Counted from the stretch's first letter, positions 19,357 through 28,351 are shown. The stretch: 64,000 nt of DNA from Burkholderiales bacterium (GCA_026399835.1 JAPLQE010000065.1:1-64000); one strand, 5' to 3'. Notes: generated by a model not told the origin, from the sequence alone. Translations and numbers: made by a program.

Positions 19357-20252
19357 CCGGCTTTCCGCAGCCGGCGGATCAGGCTGGAGGTGTCCCAGCG
19401 GCCGCCGCCCATGCGCTGGACGTCGCCGTAGAACTGGTCGACCAACGCGGTCGCCGGCAGCGGTGCTCCGTTGCGCTTGGCCTCGTCCAGGCACAGGCCG
19501 AGGTCCTTGCGCATCCAGTCGACCGCGAAGCCGAAGTCGAAGGTGTCGTCGACCATGGTCTTGCCGCGGTTGTCCATCTGCCAGGACTGCGCCGCGCCCT
19601 TGCCGATCACGTCGAGCACCAGCTTCATGTCGAGGCCGGCGGCCATTCCGAAGCTCACGCCCTCCGACAGGCCCTGGACCAGGCCCGCGATGCAGATCTG
19701 GTTGACCATCTTGGCGAGCTGTCCGGCGCCCGGCGCACCGATCAGCGTGAAGGCGCGCGAGAAGGCCATGCCGACCGGCTTGGCGCGCTCGAAGGCCGCG
19801 GGCTCGCCGCCGCACATGACGGTGAGCAGGCCGTTGACTGCACCCGCCTGCCCGCCCGAGACCGGGGCGTCGACGAAGTCGAGGCCGGCGGCACGGGCGG
19901 TGGCGTGCAGCTCGCGTGCGACCTCGGCCGATGCGGTCGTGTGGTCGACGAAGAGCGCGCCCTTCGCCATGCCGGCGAAGGCGCCGTCGGCGCCGAGCAC
20001 CACGCTGCGCAGGTCGTCGTCGTTGCCCACGCAGGCGAACACGATCTGCGCGCCGGCGGCCGCCTCGCGCGGCGTGGCCGCGGACGTGCCGCCGTACTCG
20101 GCGACCCAGGCCTGCGCCTTCGCGGCACTGCGGTTGTAGACGGTCACATGGTGCCCGGCGCGCGCCAGATGGCCCGCCATCGGGTAGCCCATCACGCCCA
20201 TGCCCAGGAACGCCACCTTGTGCGGGGTGACCGCTTCGTAAGTCTTCGTCAT
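19353..20252 (-). CDS. 3-hydroxyisobutyrate dehydrogenase family oxidoreductase
   Basis: A 299-residue beta-hydroxyacid dehydrogenase. The NAD(P) loop FLGMGVMGYPMAGHLARAG is at residues 15-33, the substrate motif VDAPVSGGQAGA near 128, and the catalytic lysine lies in GQLAKMVNQ. Family members reduce tartronate semialdehyde or oxidise 3-hydroxyisobutyrate or similar acids; the sequence alone does not choose. A decent ribosome-binding site, GAGGAGGA, precedes the ATG. Confidence 0.88.
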   Translation of the reverse strand: MTKTYEAVTPHKVAFLGMGVMGYPMAGHLARAGHHVTVYNRSAAKAQAWVAEYGGTSAATPREAAAGAQIVFACVGNDDDLRSVVLGADGAFAGMAKGALFVDHTTASAEVARELHATARAAGLDFVDAPVSGGQAGAVNGLLTVMCGGEPAAFERAKPVGMAFSRAFTLIGAPGAGQLAKMVNQICIAGLVQGLSEGVSFGMAAGLDMKLVLDVIGKGAAQSWQMDNRGKTMVDDTFDFGFAVDWMRKDLGLCLDEAKRNGAPLPATALVDQFYGDVQRMGGGRWDTSSLIRRLRKAG

Positions 20253-20320
20253 CGCATCCTCCTCGGCCCGATTCTACGGGACGCGCGGAGCGGCGCCGCC
20301 GAAGCCGGTCGTGCGGCGCC

Positions 20321-21202
20321 TCAGTCGATGCGATCGAGCCAGCGGGCGATGGTGCCCGCGACCGTGCGCCAGCGTCGCTCGAGCATCGGCACGTGGCCCA
20401 CCCCCGCGATGCGGACTGGCTCGGCACCCCAGCGCGCAACGAGCTCGTCGAGCGCGGTCGGCGGGATCATGCCGTCCTGCTCGCCGTGCAGGGCGAGCAT
20501 CGGCACGCCGTCGGCGCGGCCGCTGGCATGCCCCATCGGCGCCCAGGTCATCTCCCACAGCGCGCGGCCCGATTCGCGCCCGAGCAGTCGGGCGAGCGTG
20601 CCCGCGCCGTCCTCGCCGCCGTCCGCGGGCAACGGGTCATGGGCCAGGAGGTCGAGCAGCGCGCGGCCGTCGCGCGAGCCGAGCGCCACCTGCATCAGGC
20701 TGCCGAGCGCCTGCGGGCGCCGCAGCGCCATCCGCGACACCGCGGCCATCAGCCCGCCCGGCGGCACGCTCGAGAGCAGCACCGCGGCCCGCGGACGCGT
20801 GCCCTTGGCGAGCAGGCGCTGCAGCACCAGGCCGCCCATCGAGGAGCCGAAGACGACGGCCGGGCGGCCGATCGCATCGAGGGCACGGACCACGTCGCTG
20901 CCGTAGTCGTCGAGTCCGAAGGCGTCGAGCATCGGGCCGCCGTCGCTGCCGCCGTGCCCGCGCAGCGACAGCGCGTGCACGTCGTGTCCGTGGGCGGCGA
21001 AGAAGGGCATGAAGGTCCGCATCCAGCTGCCGGCGTGCGTGTAGGCGCCGTGCACCATCAGGATCGGTGCGCGTGCGGGCTCGCGGGCGCGCAGGCTCAG
21101 CATCTCGAGCCGGGGCTGCCAGGGCGCCTGCAGGGAGTCGACGGCGAGCTCGGGTAGGGCGGCCATGGGCGAAGGGTCCATCGTGTGTCGCTGCCTCAGC
21201 AT
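20321..21202 (-). CDS. Alpha/beta hydrolase
   Basis: A 293-residue hydrolase. The oxyanion strand is ILMVHGAYTHAGSW, the nucleophile elbow GSSMGG (serine), the acid LHGEQDGMIPP (aspartate), and the base GVGHVPMLERR (histidine). Substrate unknown; such proteins cleave esters, lactones or amides. Three in-frame ATG codons occur in the first 13 residues, so the start could be at 21202, 21181 or 21166. Confidence 0.82.
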   Translation of the reverse strand: MLRQRHTMDPSPMAALPELAVDSLQAPWQPRLEMLSLRAREPARAPILMVHGAYTHAGSWMRTFMPFFAAHGHDVHALSLRGHGGSDGGPMLDAFGLDDYGSDVVRALDAIGRPAVVFGSSMGGLVLQRLLAKGTRPRAAVLLSSVPPGGLMAAVSRMALRRPQALGSLMQVALGSRDGRALLDLLAHDPLPADGGEDGAGTLARLLGRESGRALWEMTWAPMGHASGRADGVPMLALHGEQDGMIPPTALDELVARWGAEPVRIAGVGHVPMLERRWRTVAGTIARWLDRID

Positions 21203-21299
21203 CGGCCCGCCGCGGCGTTCCCGGAGTGACGCATCTCACGGCATGCTCCCGGCGGACGGCGCGGGGCGCCGGATGGTGCGTCCGCCGGATCGTGACGCA

Positions 21300-21749
21300 T
21301 CAGCCCGGACGGGCGGTCGCGCCGAGCCGCTGCAGCACGACGCCGCGGCGCTCGAGCGCATGCTGCAGCGCGTCGGGCCCGGCGAGGTGCAGCGCGCCGA
21401 CCAGGGCCAGGGCGGGACCCGGCGCCTCGAGCGCATCGGCGAGCGCGTCGGCCAGCCCTTCGTCGCGATCGGCGAAGAGCCGCCTGCGCAGCGCCGCCAG
21501 CGGCGCCTGCGGCGGATAGGCGAAGTCCTTGAGCGCGGCCAGCGCCTCGAGATCCCCACGCCGCCAGGCGTCGACGATCCGCACGTAGGTGCGCGACTGC
21601 GCCTCACGGTGCGCGAGCCGCAGCGCGAGCGCCGCGTCCTGCTCGTCGAGTGGCCCGCCCGCGAAGGCCGCGAAGTCGAAGCCGGGGATGCTCCGGTACG
21701 CGCAGCCGGCGGTGGCCGCGGCGGCCGCGAGCAGGCCGGCCCGCAGCAC
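21300..21749 (-). CDS. Short TraB/GumN-like protein, probably truncated lipoprotein
   Basis: A 149-residue protein. The N terminus resembles a lipoprotein signal (LLAAAAATAGCAYRS). The remainder matches only the C-terminal part of TraB/GumN proteins: a helical region ending in the hallmark LALVGALHLAGPDALQHALERRG. Full TraB/GumN proteins are near 290-340 residues and carry a GT-x-H motif in the N-terminal half, which is missing here. It may be a decayed gene joined to a signal sequence, or a short family variant. The frame looks coding by third-position G+C. Confidence 0.55.
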   Translation of the reverse strand: MLRAGLLAAAAATAGCAYRSIPGFDFAAFAGGPLDEQDAALALRLAHREAQSRTYVRIVDAWRRGDLEALAALKDFAYPPQAPLAALRRRLFADRDEGLADALADALEAPGPALALVGALHLAGPDALQHALERRGVVLQRLGATARPG

Positions 21750-21822
21750 GGCACGCCGCGTTCCGAGGGGACGCGGCTCCGCACGAGGCGTCCCGAGCGG
21801 ACGCGGCGTCGCCCCGCCGGGA

Positions 21823-23433
21823 TCAGAACGCGGCGGCGTGACCGTCGCGGCGGCTGTCGCTGGCGGCGACGTAGCCGTCCTCGATCGCGTCCGTCATCCG
21901 CCAGATGAACTGGCCGGAGCCGAAGTCCATGTACGGGTCGGCGACCGGCGCGAGGTTATGGCCCATCGCCCGCAGCGCCTCGACCACGTCCGGCTCCATC
22001 GTCGACTCGACGTCGAGGTCCAGGCCGCGGTTGACCTTCCAGCGCGGCGCGTCGCAGGCGGCCTGCGGGTTCTGGCCGGCGTCGAGCATGCGGGACAGCG
22101 TCTGCATGTGGCCCTGGGGCTGCATGTTGCCGCCCATCACGCCGAAGCTCATCTGCGGCTTGCCGTCCTTCGTGAGGAAGGCCGGGATGATGGTCTGGAA
22201 CGGACGCTTGCCGGGCGCGACGACGTTCGGGTGCGAGGGATCGAGCGAGAAGCAGTGGCCGCGGTTCTGCAGCGACACGCCGGTGCCCGGCACCACCACG
22301 CCCGAGCCGAAGCCCATGTAGTTCGACTGGATGAAGCTGACCATCCGGCCTTCCGAGTCGGCCGCCGTCAGGTAGATCGTGCCGCCGGGGGGCGGCATGC
22401 CATGCGAGAAGCTGGTCGCGCGGTCGCGGCGGATCAGCCTGGCGCGCTCGGCCAGGTAGGCCGGGTCGAGCAGCTGCGCGGGCGTGACCTTCATGTGGCG
22501 GATGTCGGCGACGTGCGCGTAGACGTCGGCGAAGGCGACCTTCATCGCCTCGATCTGCAGGTGCCGGCACTCGGCGGAGTCCGGATCGAGCGAGGCGATG
22601 TCGAAGTGCTTGAGGATGCCGAGCGCGATCAGCGCGGCGATGCCCTGGCCGTTCGGCGGGATCTCGTGCAGGCGGTGGCCGCCGTAGTCCATGCCGATGG
22701 TGTCGACCCAGTCGACCGTGTAGCCGGCGAGGTCGGCCGCGCTCATCGAGCCGCCGTTCGCCGCGGCGTGCGCGACGAGCTTCGCGGCGGTCTCGCCTTC
22801 GTAGAAGTCGCGGCCGCGGGTCGCGGCGATGCGGCGCAGCGTGTCGGCCGCGCCCTTCAGCACGAAGCGCTCGCCGTACTCCGGCGCGCGGCCGCGCGGC
22901 AGGAAGTGCTCGGCGAAGCCCGGCTGGTCCTTGAGGATCTCGACGTGCGCGTCCCACTTGCGCTTGACGATCGTCGACACGGCATAGCCGCGCTCGGCGT
23001 ACTCGATTGCCGGCTGCAGGCACTGCTCGAAGGGCAGGCGGCCGAACTTCTCGTGCAGCGCGGCCCAGCCGGCGACGCAGCCGGGCACCGTCACCGTGTC
23101 CCAGCCGCGCAGCGGATAGACGCCGCCGTGCCGGCGCTTGAAGTACTCGACGTCCCAGGCCGCGGGGGCCGTGCCCGAGGCGTTCAGGCCGTGGAGCTTC
23201 TGGCCGTCCCAGACGATCGCGAACGCGTCCGATCCCAGGCCGTTCGAGCAGGGCTCGGTCAGCGTGATCGTCGAGGCCGCGGCGATGATCGCGTCGATCG
23301 CGTTGCCGCCGGCGGCCAGCATCCGCAGCCCGGCCTGCGCGGCGAGCGGCTGCGAGGTGGCGACGACGTTGCGGGCGAAGACCGGTGTGCGGACCGTCGG
23401 GTAGGGGTTGTTCCAGTCGAAGTTCGTCGTCAT
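21823..23433 (-). CDS. ggt: Gamma-glutamyltransferase family protein
   Basis: A 536-residue Ntn hydrolase that would be cleaved into large and small subunits. The N-terminal half shows NVVATSQPLAAQAGLRML and GGNAIDAIIAAA. The predicted nucleophile is the Thr of GGTIYLTAAD, which aligns with the catalytic Thr of TTHYSVVD. Downstream are FGSGVVVPGTGVSLQNRG and FGVMGGNMQPQGH. No signal peptide is visible, so this is probably one of the cytoplasmic GGT-like enzymes acting on gamma-glutamyl or acylated amines rather than periplasmic GGT. The ATG at 23433 is the start matching the family. Confidence 0.87.
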   Translation of the reverse strand: MTTNFDWNNPYPTVRTPVFARNVVATSQPLAAQAGLRMLAAGGNAIDAIIAAASTITLTEPCSNGLGSDAFAIVWDGQKLHGLNASGTAPAAWDVEYFKRRHGGVYPLRGWDTVTVPGCVAGWAALHEKFGRLPFEQCLQPAIEYAERGYAVSTIVKRKWDAHVEILKDQPGFAEHFLPRGRAPEYGERFVLKGAADTLRRIAATRGRDFYEGETAAKLVAHAAANGGSMSAADLAGYTVDWVDTIGMDYGGHRLHEIPPNGQGIAALIALGILKHFDIASLDPDSAECRHLQIEAMKVAFADVYAHVADIRHMKVTPAQLLDPAYLAERARLIRRDRATSFSHGMPPPGGTIYLTAADSEGRMVSFIQSNYMGFGSGVVVPGTGVSLQNRGHCFSLDPSHPNVVAPGKRPFQTIIPAFLTKDGKPQMSFGVMGGNMQPQGHMQTLSRMLDAGQNPQAACDAPRWKVNRGLDLDVESTMEPDVVEALRAMGHNLAPVADPYMDFGSGQFIWRMTDAIEDGYVAASDSRRDGHAAAF

Positions 23434-23459
23434 CGGGAAGATTCCGGAAGGGGATGCGG

Positions 23460-24170
23460 TCAGCAGCCGAGGCGATCGGCGAGATCGTCGAAGCCGGTGC
23501 AGTTGAAGTCGAAGCGGTCGCCTTCGCGCGGCACGTCGCCGCGCCGGTTCGGGCCGAACTCCAGCGGACGGTCGACATAGGCGGTACGCAGCCCGCAGGC
23601 GGCTGCCGCGCGCAGGTCCGCTGCGTGCGCGGCGACCATCATGACCTGCTGCGGGGCGATGTCGAAGGTGTCGGCCACCCCGAGGTAGGCGCCCGGCTCG
23701 GGCTTGTACGCACGGTACACCTCCGCGGACAGCACGCAGTCCCAAGGCAGAGCGGCGCGCTTGGCCATCCGCGTGAGCAGGCCGACGTTGCCGTTCGACA
23801 GCGGCGTGATCACGAAGCGCGACTTGAGCCGGGCCAGACCGTCGCGGGCCTCGGGCCAGGGGTCGAGCCGGTGCCAGGCGAGGTTCAGTGCGACACGGGC
23901 TGCCTCGTCGAGGCGCTCGGCGACGCCGAACGCGGCGAGCGTCGCGTCGAGGTTCTCGCGGTGCAGCACGTCGAGCCTGACCCAGGGACGCGTGCCGCTG
24001 CGCACGGCCTGCATCGCGGGCTGGTAGCGGGCTCGCCACGCGTCGGCGAAGGCGCCCGCGTCGACGCCCAGGTCGAGCGCGTCGAGCTCGCGGGCGATGC
24101 TGCCGCGCCAGTCGACGACGGTGCCGAACACGTCGAACGCGAGAACCTGGACGTCGTCGAAAGCGGGCAT
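23460..24170 (-). CDS. Haloacid dehalogenase, type II
   Basis: A 236-residue HAD protein close to L-2-haloacid dehalogenases: nucleophile Asp in LAFDVFGTVVDWRGS, Ser/Asn in ITPLSNGNVGL, Lys in AYKPEPGAYL, and MMVAAHAADLRAAAACGL where dehalogenases carry the AHxxDL motif. These residues fit dehalogenases better than phosphatases, which have DxD. It starts upstream of ggt with a 26-nt gap, so the two are likely co-transcribed, although no biochemical link is obvious. Confidence 0.85.
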   Translation of the reverse strand: MPAFDDVQVLAFDVFGTVVDWRGSIARELDALDLGVDAGAFADAWRARYQPAMQAVRSGTRPWVRLDVLHRENLDATLAAFGVAERLDEAARVALNLAWHRLDPWPEARDGLARLKSRFVITPLSNGNVGLLTRMAKRAALPWDCVLSAEVYRAYKPEPGAYLGVADTFDIAPQQVMMVAAHAADLRAAAACGLRTAYVDRPLEFGPNRRGDVPREGDRFDFNCTGFDDLADRLGC

Positions 24171-24201
24171 GGCGGGAGTGTCCGGGAGAAGGGGCGATGT
24201 G

Positions 24202-24894
24202 TCAGCGCTCGGCCAGCGCCAGGCGCAGGCCGAGTCCGACGAAGGCTGCGCCGATCGCGCGGGGCAGCCAGCGGGACACGACCGCCGCGGTGCGCCGCCA
24301 GCCCCGCTCGGCCGGATGCGACCGGAACGAGGCGGCGGCGACCGCCGCGAGCGTGCCGACGGTGCCGGTGACCAGCGTGCCGTTGGCGACGAAGAGCGCG
24401 CCCAGCGCGATGAAGGCGAGGGCGGGCTGCGGCGACGAGGGGTCGATGAACTGCGGCACGAAGGCGAGGAAGAACAGCGCGACCTTGGGGTTGAGCACCG
24501 AGACCAGGATCGCTTCGCGAAAGATCGCCGCGGACGGACGCGGGGCCGCTGCGGGCCGCACGGATCCGGCGTCGCCGGCCGCCGCGTCCGACGGCCGCGT
24601 ATCGCGCGCGACGAGCATCCGGACCCCCAGCCACACCAGCCAGGCCGCGCCGACCAGCTTGAGCGCGGTGAATGCGGCCGCGGAGGTGGCCAGCAGCGCG
24701 GACACGCCGAGCGCGCCGAGGGTCACGTGGACGAGTCCGCCTGCGCCGATCCCGAGCGCGGCGATCCAGCCGGCCCTCGTGCCCTGCAGCCCGGCCTGTG
24801 TCGACGTGTAGACGAGGTCCGGCCCGGGGGTGAGGTTCAGCAGCAGGCCGGCGAGCACGAATGCGCCGATGTGCAGGATGCCGAGCGATTCCAT
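24202..24894 (-). CDS. LysE/RhtB family exporter
   Basis: A 230-residue inner-membrane protein with about six helices. The family signature is at the N terminus (LAGLLLNLTPGPDLVYTSTQ), and the conserved ALGIGAGGLVHV and ALKLVGAAWLVWLGVRML follow. A hydrophilic loop of about 25 residues separates helices 3 and 4. Such exporters remove amino acids or homoserine lactone; the substrate is not predictable. Divergent from the otnC-like gene with a 61-nt gap. Confidence 0.88.
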   Translation of the reverse strand: MESLGILHIGAFVLAGLLLNLTPGPDLVYTSTQAGLQGTRAGWIAALGIGAGGLVHVTLGALGVSALLATSAAAFTALKLVGAAWLVWLGVRMLVARDTRPSDAAAGDAGSVRPAAAPRPSAAIFREAILVSVLNPKVALFFLAFVPQFIDPSSPQPALAFIALGALFVANGTLVTGTVGTLAAVAAASFRSHPAERGWRRTAAVVSRWLPRAIGAAFVGLGLRLALAER

Positions 24895-24943
24895 GGCGCG
24901 GCGAGTCTAGCAGAGGGCCGGATCGGGCCCCGGGCGCCGGTGC

Positions 24944-24949
24944 TATGCT
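24944..24949 (+). promoter_or_regulatory. Possible -10 element of the otnC-like gene
   Basis: TATGCT lies 6 nt before the ATG at 24956, with no clear -35. If used, transcription would begin at or next to the start codon, giving a leaderless mRNA. The same spacing is seen at higB. Confidence 0.35.
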
Positions 24950-24955
24950 GGAACG

Positions 24956-25597
24956 ATGACCGAGGATGCTCTGCGCGATCGCATCGCCAAGGTGGCCCGC
25001 TCGCTGTACGACCGCGGCCTGACCCATGGCAGCACCGGCAACATCAGCGCGCGCCTGCCCGATGGCCGCTGGCTGGTGACGCCCACCGGATCGAGCTTCG
25101 GCGCGCTCGACGCGTCGCGCATCAGCCTGCTCGACGAGGCCGGCACGCTGCTGGCCGGCGACAAGCCGTCCAAGGAGACCTTCCTCCACAGGGCGATGTA
25201 CCGTGAACGTCCGCGCGCTGCCGCGGTCGTGCATCTGCATTCGACGCATTCGGTCGCGGTATCGGTGCTCGCGGATGTCGACCCGGCCGACGTGCTGCCC
25301 CCGCTGACGGCCTACTACGTGATGCGCATCGGCACGCTGCCGCTGGTGCCCTACCATCCGCCCGGCGACCCGGCGCTCGCCGACGCGGTGGCGGGCTTCG
25401 CGACCCGGCATCACGCGGTGCTGCTCGCCAACCACGGCCCGGTGGTCGCCGGCAGCAGCCTCGAGGCCGCGACCGATGCGGTCGAGGAACTCGAGGCCAC
25501 CGCCCGCTTGTTCCTGACGCTGAACGGACGTGCCTGCCGCTGCCTCGGCTGCGACGAGGTCGAGGTGCTGCGCCGCCGCTTCCCGGTCGACTGCTGA
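24956..25597 (+). CDS. otnC: Class II aldolase, 3-oxo-tetronate 4-phosphate decarboxylase-like
   Basis: A 213-residue AraD/FucA-fold protein. It shows the phosphate-site GLTHGSTGNISARL, TPTGSSFGALD, and zinc ligands in VVHLHSTHSVAVSVL and a later His in NHGPVVAG. The segment MRIGTLPLVPYHPPGDPALA is typical of OtnC, which decarboxylates 3-oxo-tetronate 4-phosphate to dihydroxyacetone phosphate. The partner kinase OtnK and epimerase OtnI are not in the window, so the pathway assignment is an inference from the family. Confidence 0.8.
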   Translation: MTEDALRDRIAKVARSLYDRGLTHGSTGNISARLPDGRWLVTPTGSSFGALDASRISLLDEAGTLLAGDKPSKETFLHRAMYRERPRAAAVVHLHSTHSVAVSVLADVDPADVLPPLTAYYVMRIGTLPLVPYHPPGDPALADAVAGFATRHHAVLLANHGPVVAGSSLEAATDAVEELEATARLFLTLNGRACRCLGCDEVEVLRRRFPVDC

Positions 25598-25800
25598 GGC
25601 CACGCACGCGGGCGGCGCTGCGCCGTGCGGCGGCCCCTTCGCCTCATCGGCCCGCTCGATCGCGCCGATCGGCAACATCGGTTGGCGCGATGCGTCGACC
25701 CTGCGACAGACTTGCGGTCGTACCGATGCGGCAGGCACCGACAGCCGGGCCCGGCGCCGCACGGCATGCTCGACCCGACACATCGACAAGGAGCTTCACC

Positions 25801-26286
25801 ATGGCATCCGTCCAGCCCCCCCGCTTCGACATCGGCATCGACGACGTGCAGCGCGAGCGCATCGCGCAGGGCTTGTCCCGGCTGCTCGCGGACAGCTTCC
25901 GGCTCTACCTGAAGACCCACAACTACCACTGGAACGTCACCGGCCCGATGTTCCAGACGCTGCATGTGATGTTCATGGACCAGTACACCGAGGAGTGGGC
26001 CGCGCTCGACCTGATCGCCGAGCGGATCCGGGCCCTCGGCGTGGTCGCGCCGGGCACCTCGGCCCAGTTCGCCGCGCTGTCGTCGATCCCTGACGACGAC
26101 GCGGTGCCGACGGCGCAGGAGATGATCCGCAACCTCGTCGAAGGCCAGCAGACCGTGGCGCGCACCGCGCGCGAGGTGTTCAGGTTCGCCGACGAGGGCA
26201 ACGATCAGCCGACCTGCGACCTGCTGACCCAGCGGATGGACATCCACGAGAAGAACGCCTGGATGCTGCGCAGCCTGCTCGCCTGA
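25801..26286 (+). CDS. dps: Dps/MrgA family DNA-protecting ferritin-like protein
   Basis: A 161-residue Dps that would form a dodecamer, store iron and protect DNA during oxidative stress. The signature is YLKTHNYHWNVTGPMFQTLH. Ferroxidase ligands H43, H55, D70 and E74 are present, but the position four residues after H55, normally Asp or Glu, is Met59 (with Asp60 next to it). The ATG at 25801 follows AAGGAG and matches the family start. The 200-nt upstream region has no obvious promoter; OxyR-type control is usual for the family but cannot be seen. Confidence 0.92.
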   Translation: MASVQPPRFDIGIDDVQRERIAQGLSRLLADSFRLYLKTHNYHWNVTGPMFQTLHVMFMDQYTEEWAALDLIAERIRALGVVAPGTSAQFAALSSIPDDDAVPTAQEMIRNLVEGQQTVARTAREVFRFADEGNDQPTCDLLTQRMDIHEKNAWMLRSLLA

Positions 26287-26305
26287 ACCGGAGCGCGCCG
26301 CAAAA

Positions 26306-26335
26306 GGAAAAGGGCCGCGAGAGCGGCCCTTTCCC
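26306..26335. terminator. Bidirectional terminator between dps and tctA
   Basis: Arms AAAGGGCCGC (26309-26318) and GCGGCCCTTT (26323-26332) form a 10-bp stem with a 4-nt loop. The A-rich 5' flank and T-rich 3' side let it act in both directions, which suits the convergent genes dps and tctA. Confidence 0.8.
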
Positions 26336-26352
26336 ATGGTGCGTCGCGAGGC

Positions 26353-27861
26353 TCAGTCGTCGCCCGCGAACGCCTCCTCGCGCTTCTTGGAGATCGCCGG
26401 CAGGAACACGATGATCAGCAGCACGGCGGCGCAGGCCAGCAGCGTCGCAGACAGCGGCCGGGTCACGAACACCGTCCAGTCGCCGCGCGAGATGGTCATC
26501 GCGCGCCGCAGGTACTCCTCCATCAGCTTGCCCAGCACGAAGCCGAGCAGCATCGGCGCCGGCTCGCAGTCGAGCTTCTTGAAGATGTAGCCGAGGATCG
26601 CGAACGGGATCGTCATGAACACGTCGAAGACGTTGTTGTTGATCGAGTACGCGCCGATGCAGCAGAACAGCAGGATCGCCGGGTACATGATCCGGTACGG
26701 CACCGACAGCAGCTTGACCCACATGCCCACCAGCGGCAGGTTCAGGATCACCAGGAACAGGTTGCCGATCCACATCGAGACGATCAGGCCCCAGAACAGC
26801 TTGGGGTTGCTGCTCATGACCTGCGGGCCGGGCTGGATGTTGTGGATCATCATCGCCGCGACCATCAGCGCCATCACCGGCGTGGTCGGGATGCCGAGCG
26901 TGAGCATCGGGATGAACGAGGTCTGCGCGCCGGCGTTGTTGGCCGACTCCGGACCCGCGACGCCTTCGATGGCGCCGTGGCCGAACTCCTCCGGGTGCTT
27001 CGAGAGCTTCTTCTCGATCGCGTAGGCTGAGAACGAGGCCAGCACTGCGCCGCCGCCCGGCAGGATGCCGAGGACCGAGCCCAGGCTGGTGCCGCGCAGG
27101 ATCGCGGGGAATGCGCGCTTGAAGTCGGCCCACTGCGGCATCAGGTTCGTCACCTTGCTGGTGAAGACCTCGCGGTTCTCCTTCTGCTCCAGGTTCAGGA
27201 TGATCTCGGCGAAGCCGAACATGCCCATGGCGACCGCGACGAACTCGATGCCGTCGGACAGTTCGGGGATGTCGAACGAGAAGCGCGCCACGCCCGAGTT
27301 CACGTCAGTGCCGATCATGCCGAGCAGCAGCCCGAAGATCACCATCGCCAGCGCCTTGATCACCGAGCCGTGCGCGAGCACGACCGCGGCGATCAGGCCG
27401 AGCACCATCAGCGCGAAGTACTCGGCGGGCCCGAACTTGAAGGCGATCTCGGCCAGGGGCGGTGCGAACGCGGCCAGCAGGAAGGTGGCGACCGTGCCGG
27501 CGAAGAACGAGCCGATCGCAGCGATCGCGAGCGCCGGTCCGGCTCGGCCCTTCCTCGCCATCTGGTAGCCGTCGAGTGTCGTCACCACCGAGGACGATTC
27601 GCCCGGCAGGTTCACCAGGATGGCCGTCGTGGAGCCGCCGTACTGCGCGCCGTAGTAGATGCCGGCGAGCATGATCAGCGCCGTGGTCGGGTCCGACATC
27701 TTGTAGGTGGCCGGCAGCAGCATCGCGATGGTCGCGAGCGGGCCGATGCCGGGCAGCACGCCGATCAGCGTGCCAAGGATCACGCCGAGCAGGCAGTACA
27801 GCAGGTTGTCGACGGTGCCGGCTGTCTGGAAGCCGAGCGCCAGGTTGTTCAGGAGTTCCAT
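26353..27861 (-). CDS. tctA: Tripartite tricarboxylate transporter, large permease TctA
   Basis: A 502-residue integral membrane protein with about 12 helices. It carries the TctA signatures GVLPGIGPLATIAMLLP (about residues 37-53) and GILPGGGAVLASF (about 260-272), an inverted repeat pair. TTT transporters import di- and tricarboxylates using a periplasmic TctC binding protein. TctB lies 28 nt upstream; no tctC is adjacent. Downstream is the shared terminator with dps. Confidence 0.95.
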   Translation of the reverse strand: MELLNNLALGFQTAGTVDNLLYCLLGVILGTLIGVLPGIGPLATIAMLLPATYKMSDPTTALIMLAGIYYGAQYGGSTTAILVNLPGESSSVVTTLDGYQMARKGRAGPALAIAAIGSFFAGTVATFLLAAFAPPLAEIAFKFGPAEYFALMVLGLIAAVVLAHGSVIKALAMVIFGLLLGMIGTDVNSGVARFSFDIPELSDGIEFVAVAMGMFGFAEIILNLEQKENREVFTSKVTNLMPQWADFKRAFPAILRGTSLGSVLGILPGGGAVLASFSAYAIEKKLSKHPEEFGHGAIEGVAGPESANNAGAQTSFIPMLTLGIPTTPVMALMVAAMMIHNIQPGPQVMSSNPKLFWGLIVSMWIGNLFLVILNLPLVGMWVKLLSVPYRIMYPAILLFCCIGAYSINNNVFDVFMTIPFAILGYIFKKLDCEPAPMLLGFVLGKLMEEYLRRAMTISRGDWTVFVTRPLSATLLACAAVLLIIVFLPAISKKREEAFAGDD

Positions 27862-27889
27862 GGAATCGGTCTCTCGGGTCGCGCGCGGG

Positions 27890-28351
27890 TCAGCGGGTCA
27901 GGAACGTCGGCAGGAACGGGAACTGAAGCTCCAGACCCTTGATGAACACGCCCCAGGAGAACGCCAGCAGCACGAAGGCGGAGATCACCGTCGTCTTCAC
28001 CTTGAACTCGTGGCTCGCGAACGAGGAGATCCCGATCAGCAGGAACAGCGACACGATGAAGCCGAGGGTGGGCAGCGTCGCGGCGTAGACAGCGACGGCG
28101 ACGAGCACCATCACGATGGACTTGAAGTCCATCTTGTCGACCCTGACCTCGGGCCCGCGCTTGGCCAGCGAAGGCAGCAGGATCAGCAGTCCGAGGAAGG
28201 CCATCAGGCCGCCGAGGATGGTCGGGAAATAGCCCGGGCCCATCTTCGCGGCCGTACCGAGCGTGTACTGGCGCGATAGCGCCATGAACAGCAGGCCAGT
28301 CGTGATGAACAGCACCCCTGACCAGAAGTCGCGGTGGTTGCGGATGCGCAT
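27890..28351 (-). CDS. tctB: Tripartite tricarboxylate transporter, small permease TctB
   Basis: A 153-residue protein with four membrane helices. It begins MRIRNHRDFWSGVLFI and has GPGYFPTILGGLMAFLGLLI, the typical TctB segment. The ATG at 28351 follows GGGGAGAGAG and gives the usual length; a longer frame to 28468 adds unconserved residues. It forms the membrane complex with TctA just downstream. A 166-nt gap separates it from the response-regulator gene, so it may have its own regulated promoter. Confidence 0.93.
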   Translation of the reverse strand: MRIRNHRDFWSGVLFITTGLLFMALSRQYTLGTAAKMGPGYFPTILGGLMAFLGLLILLPSLAKRGPEVRVDKMDFKSIVMVLVAVAVYAATLPTLGFIVSLFLLIGISSFASHEFKVKTTVISAFVLLAFSWGVFIKGLELQFPFLPTFLTR

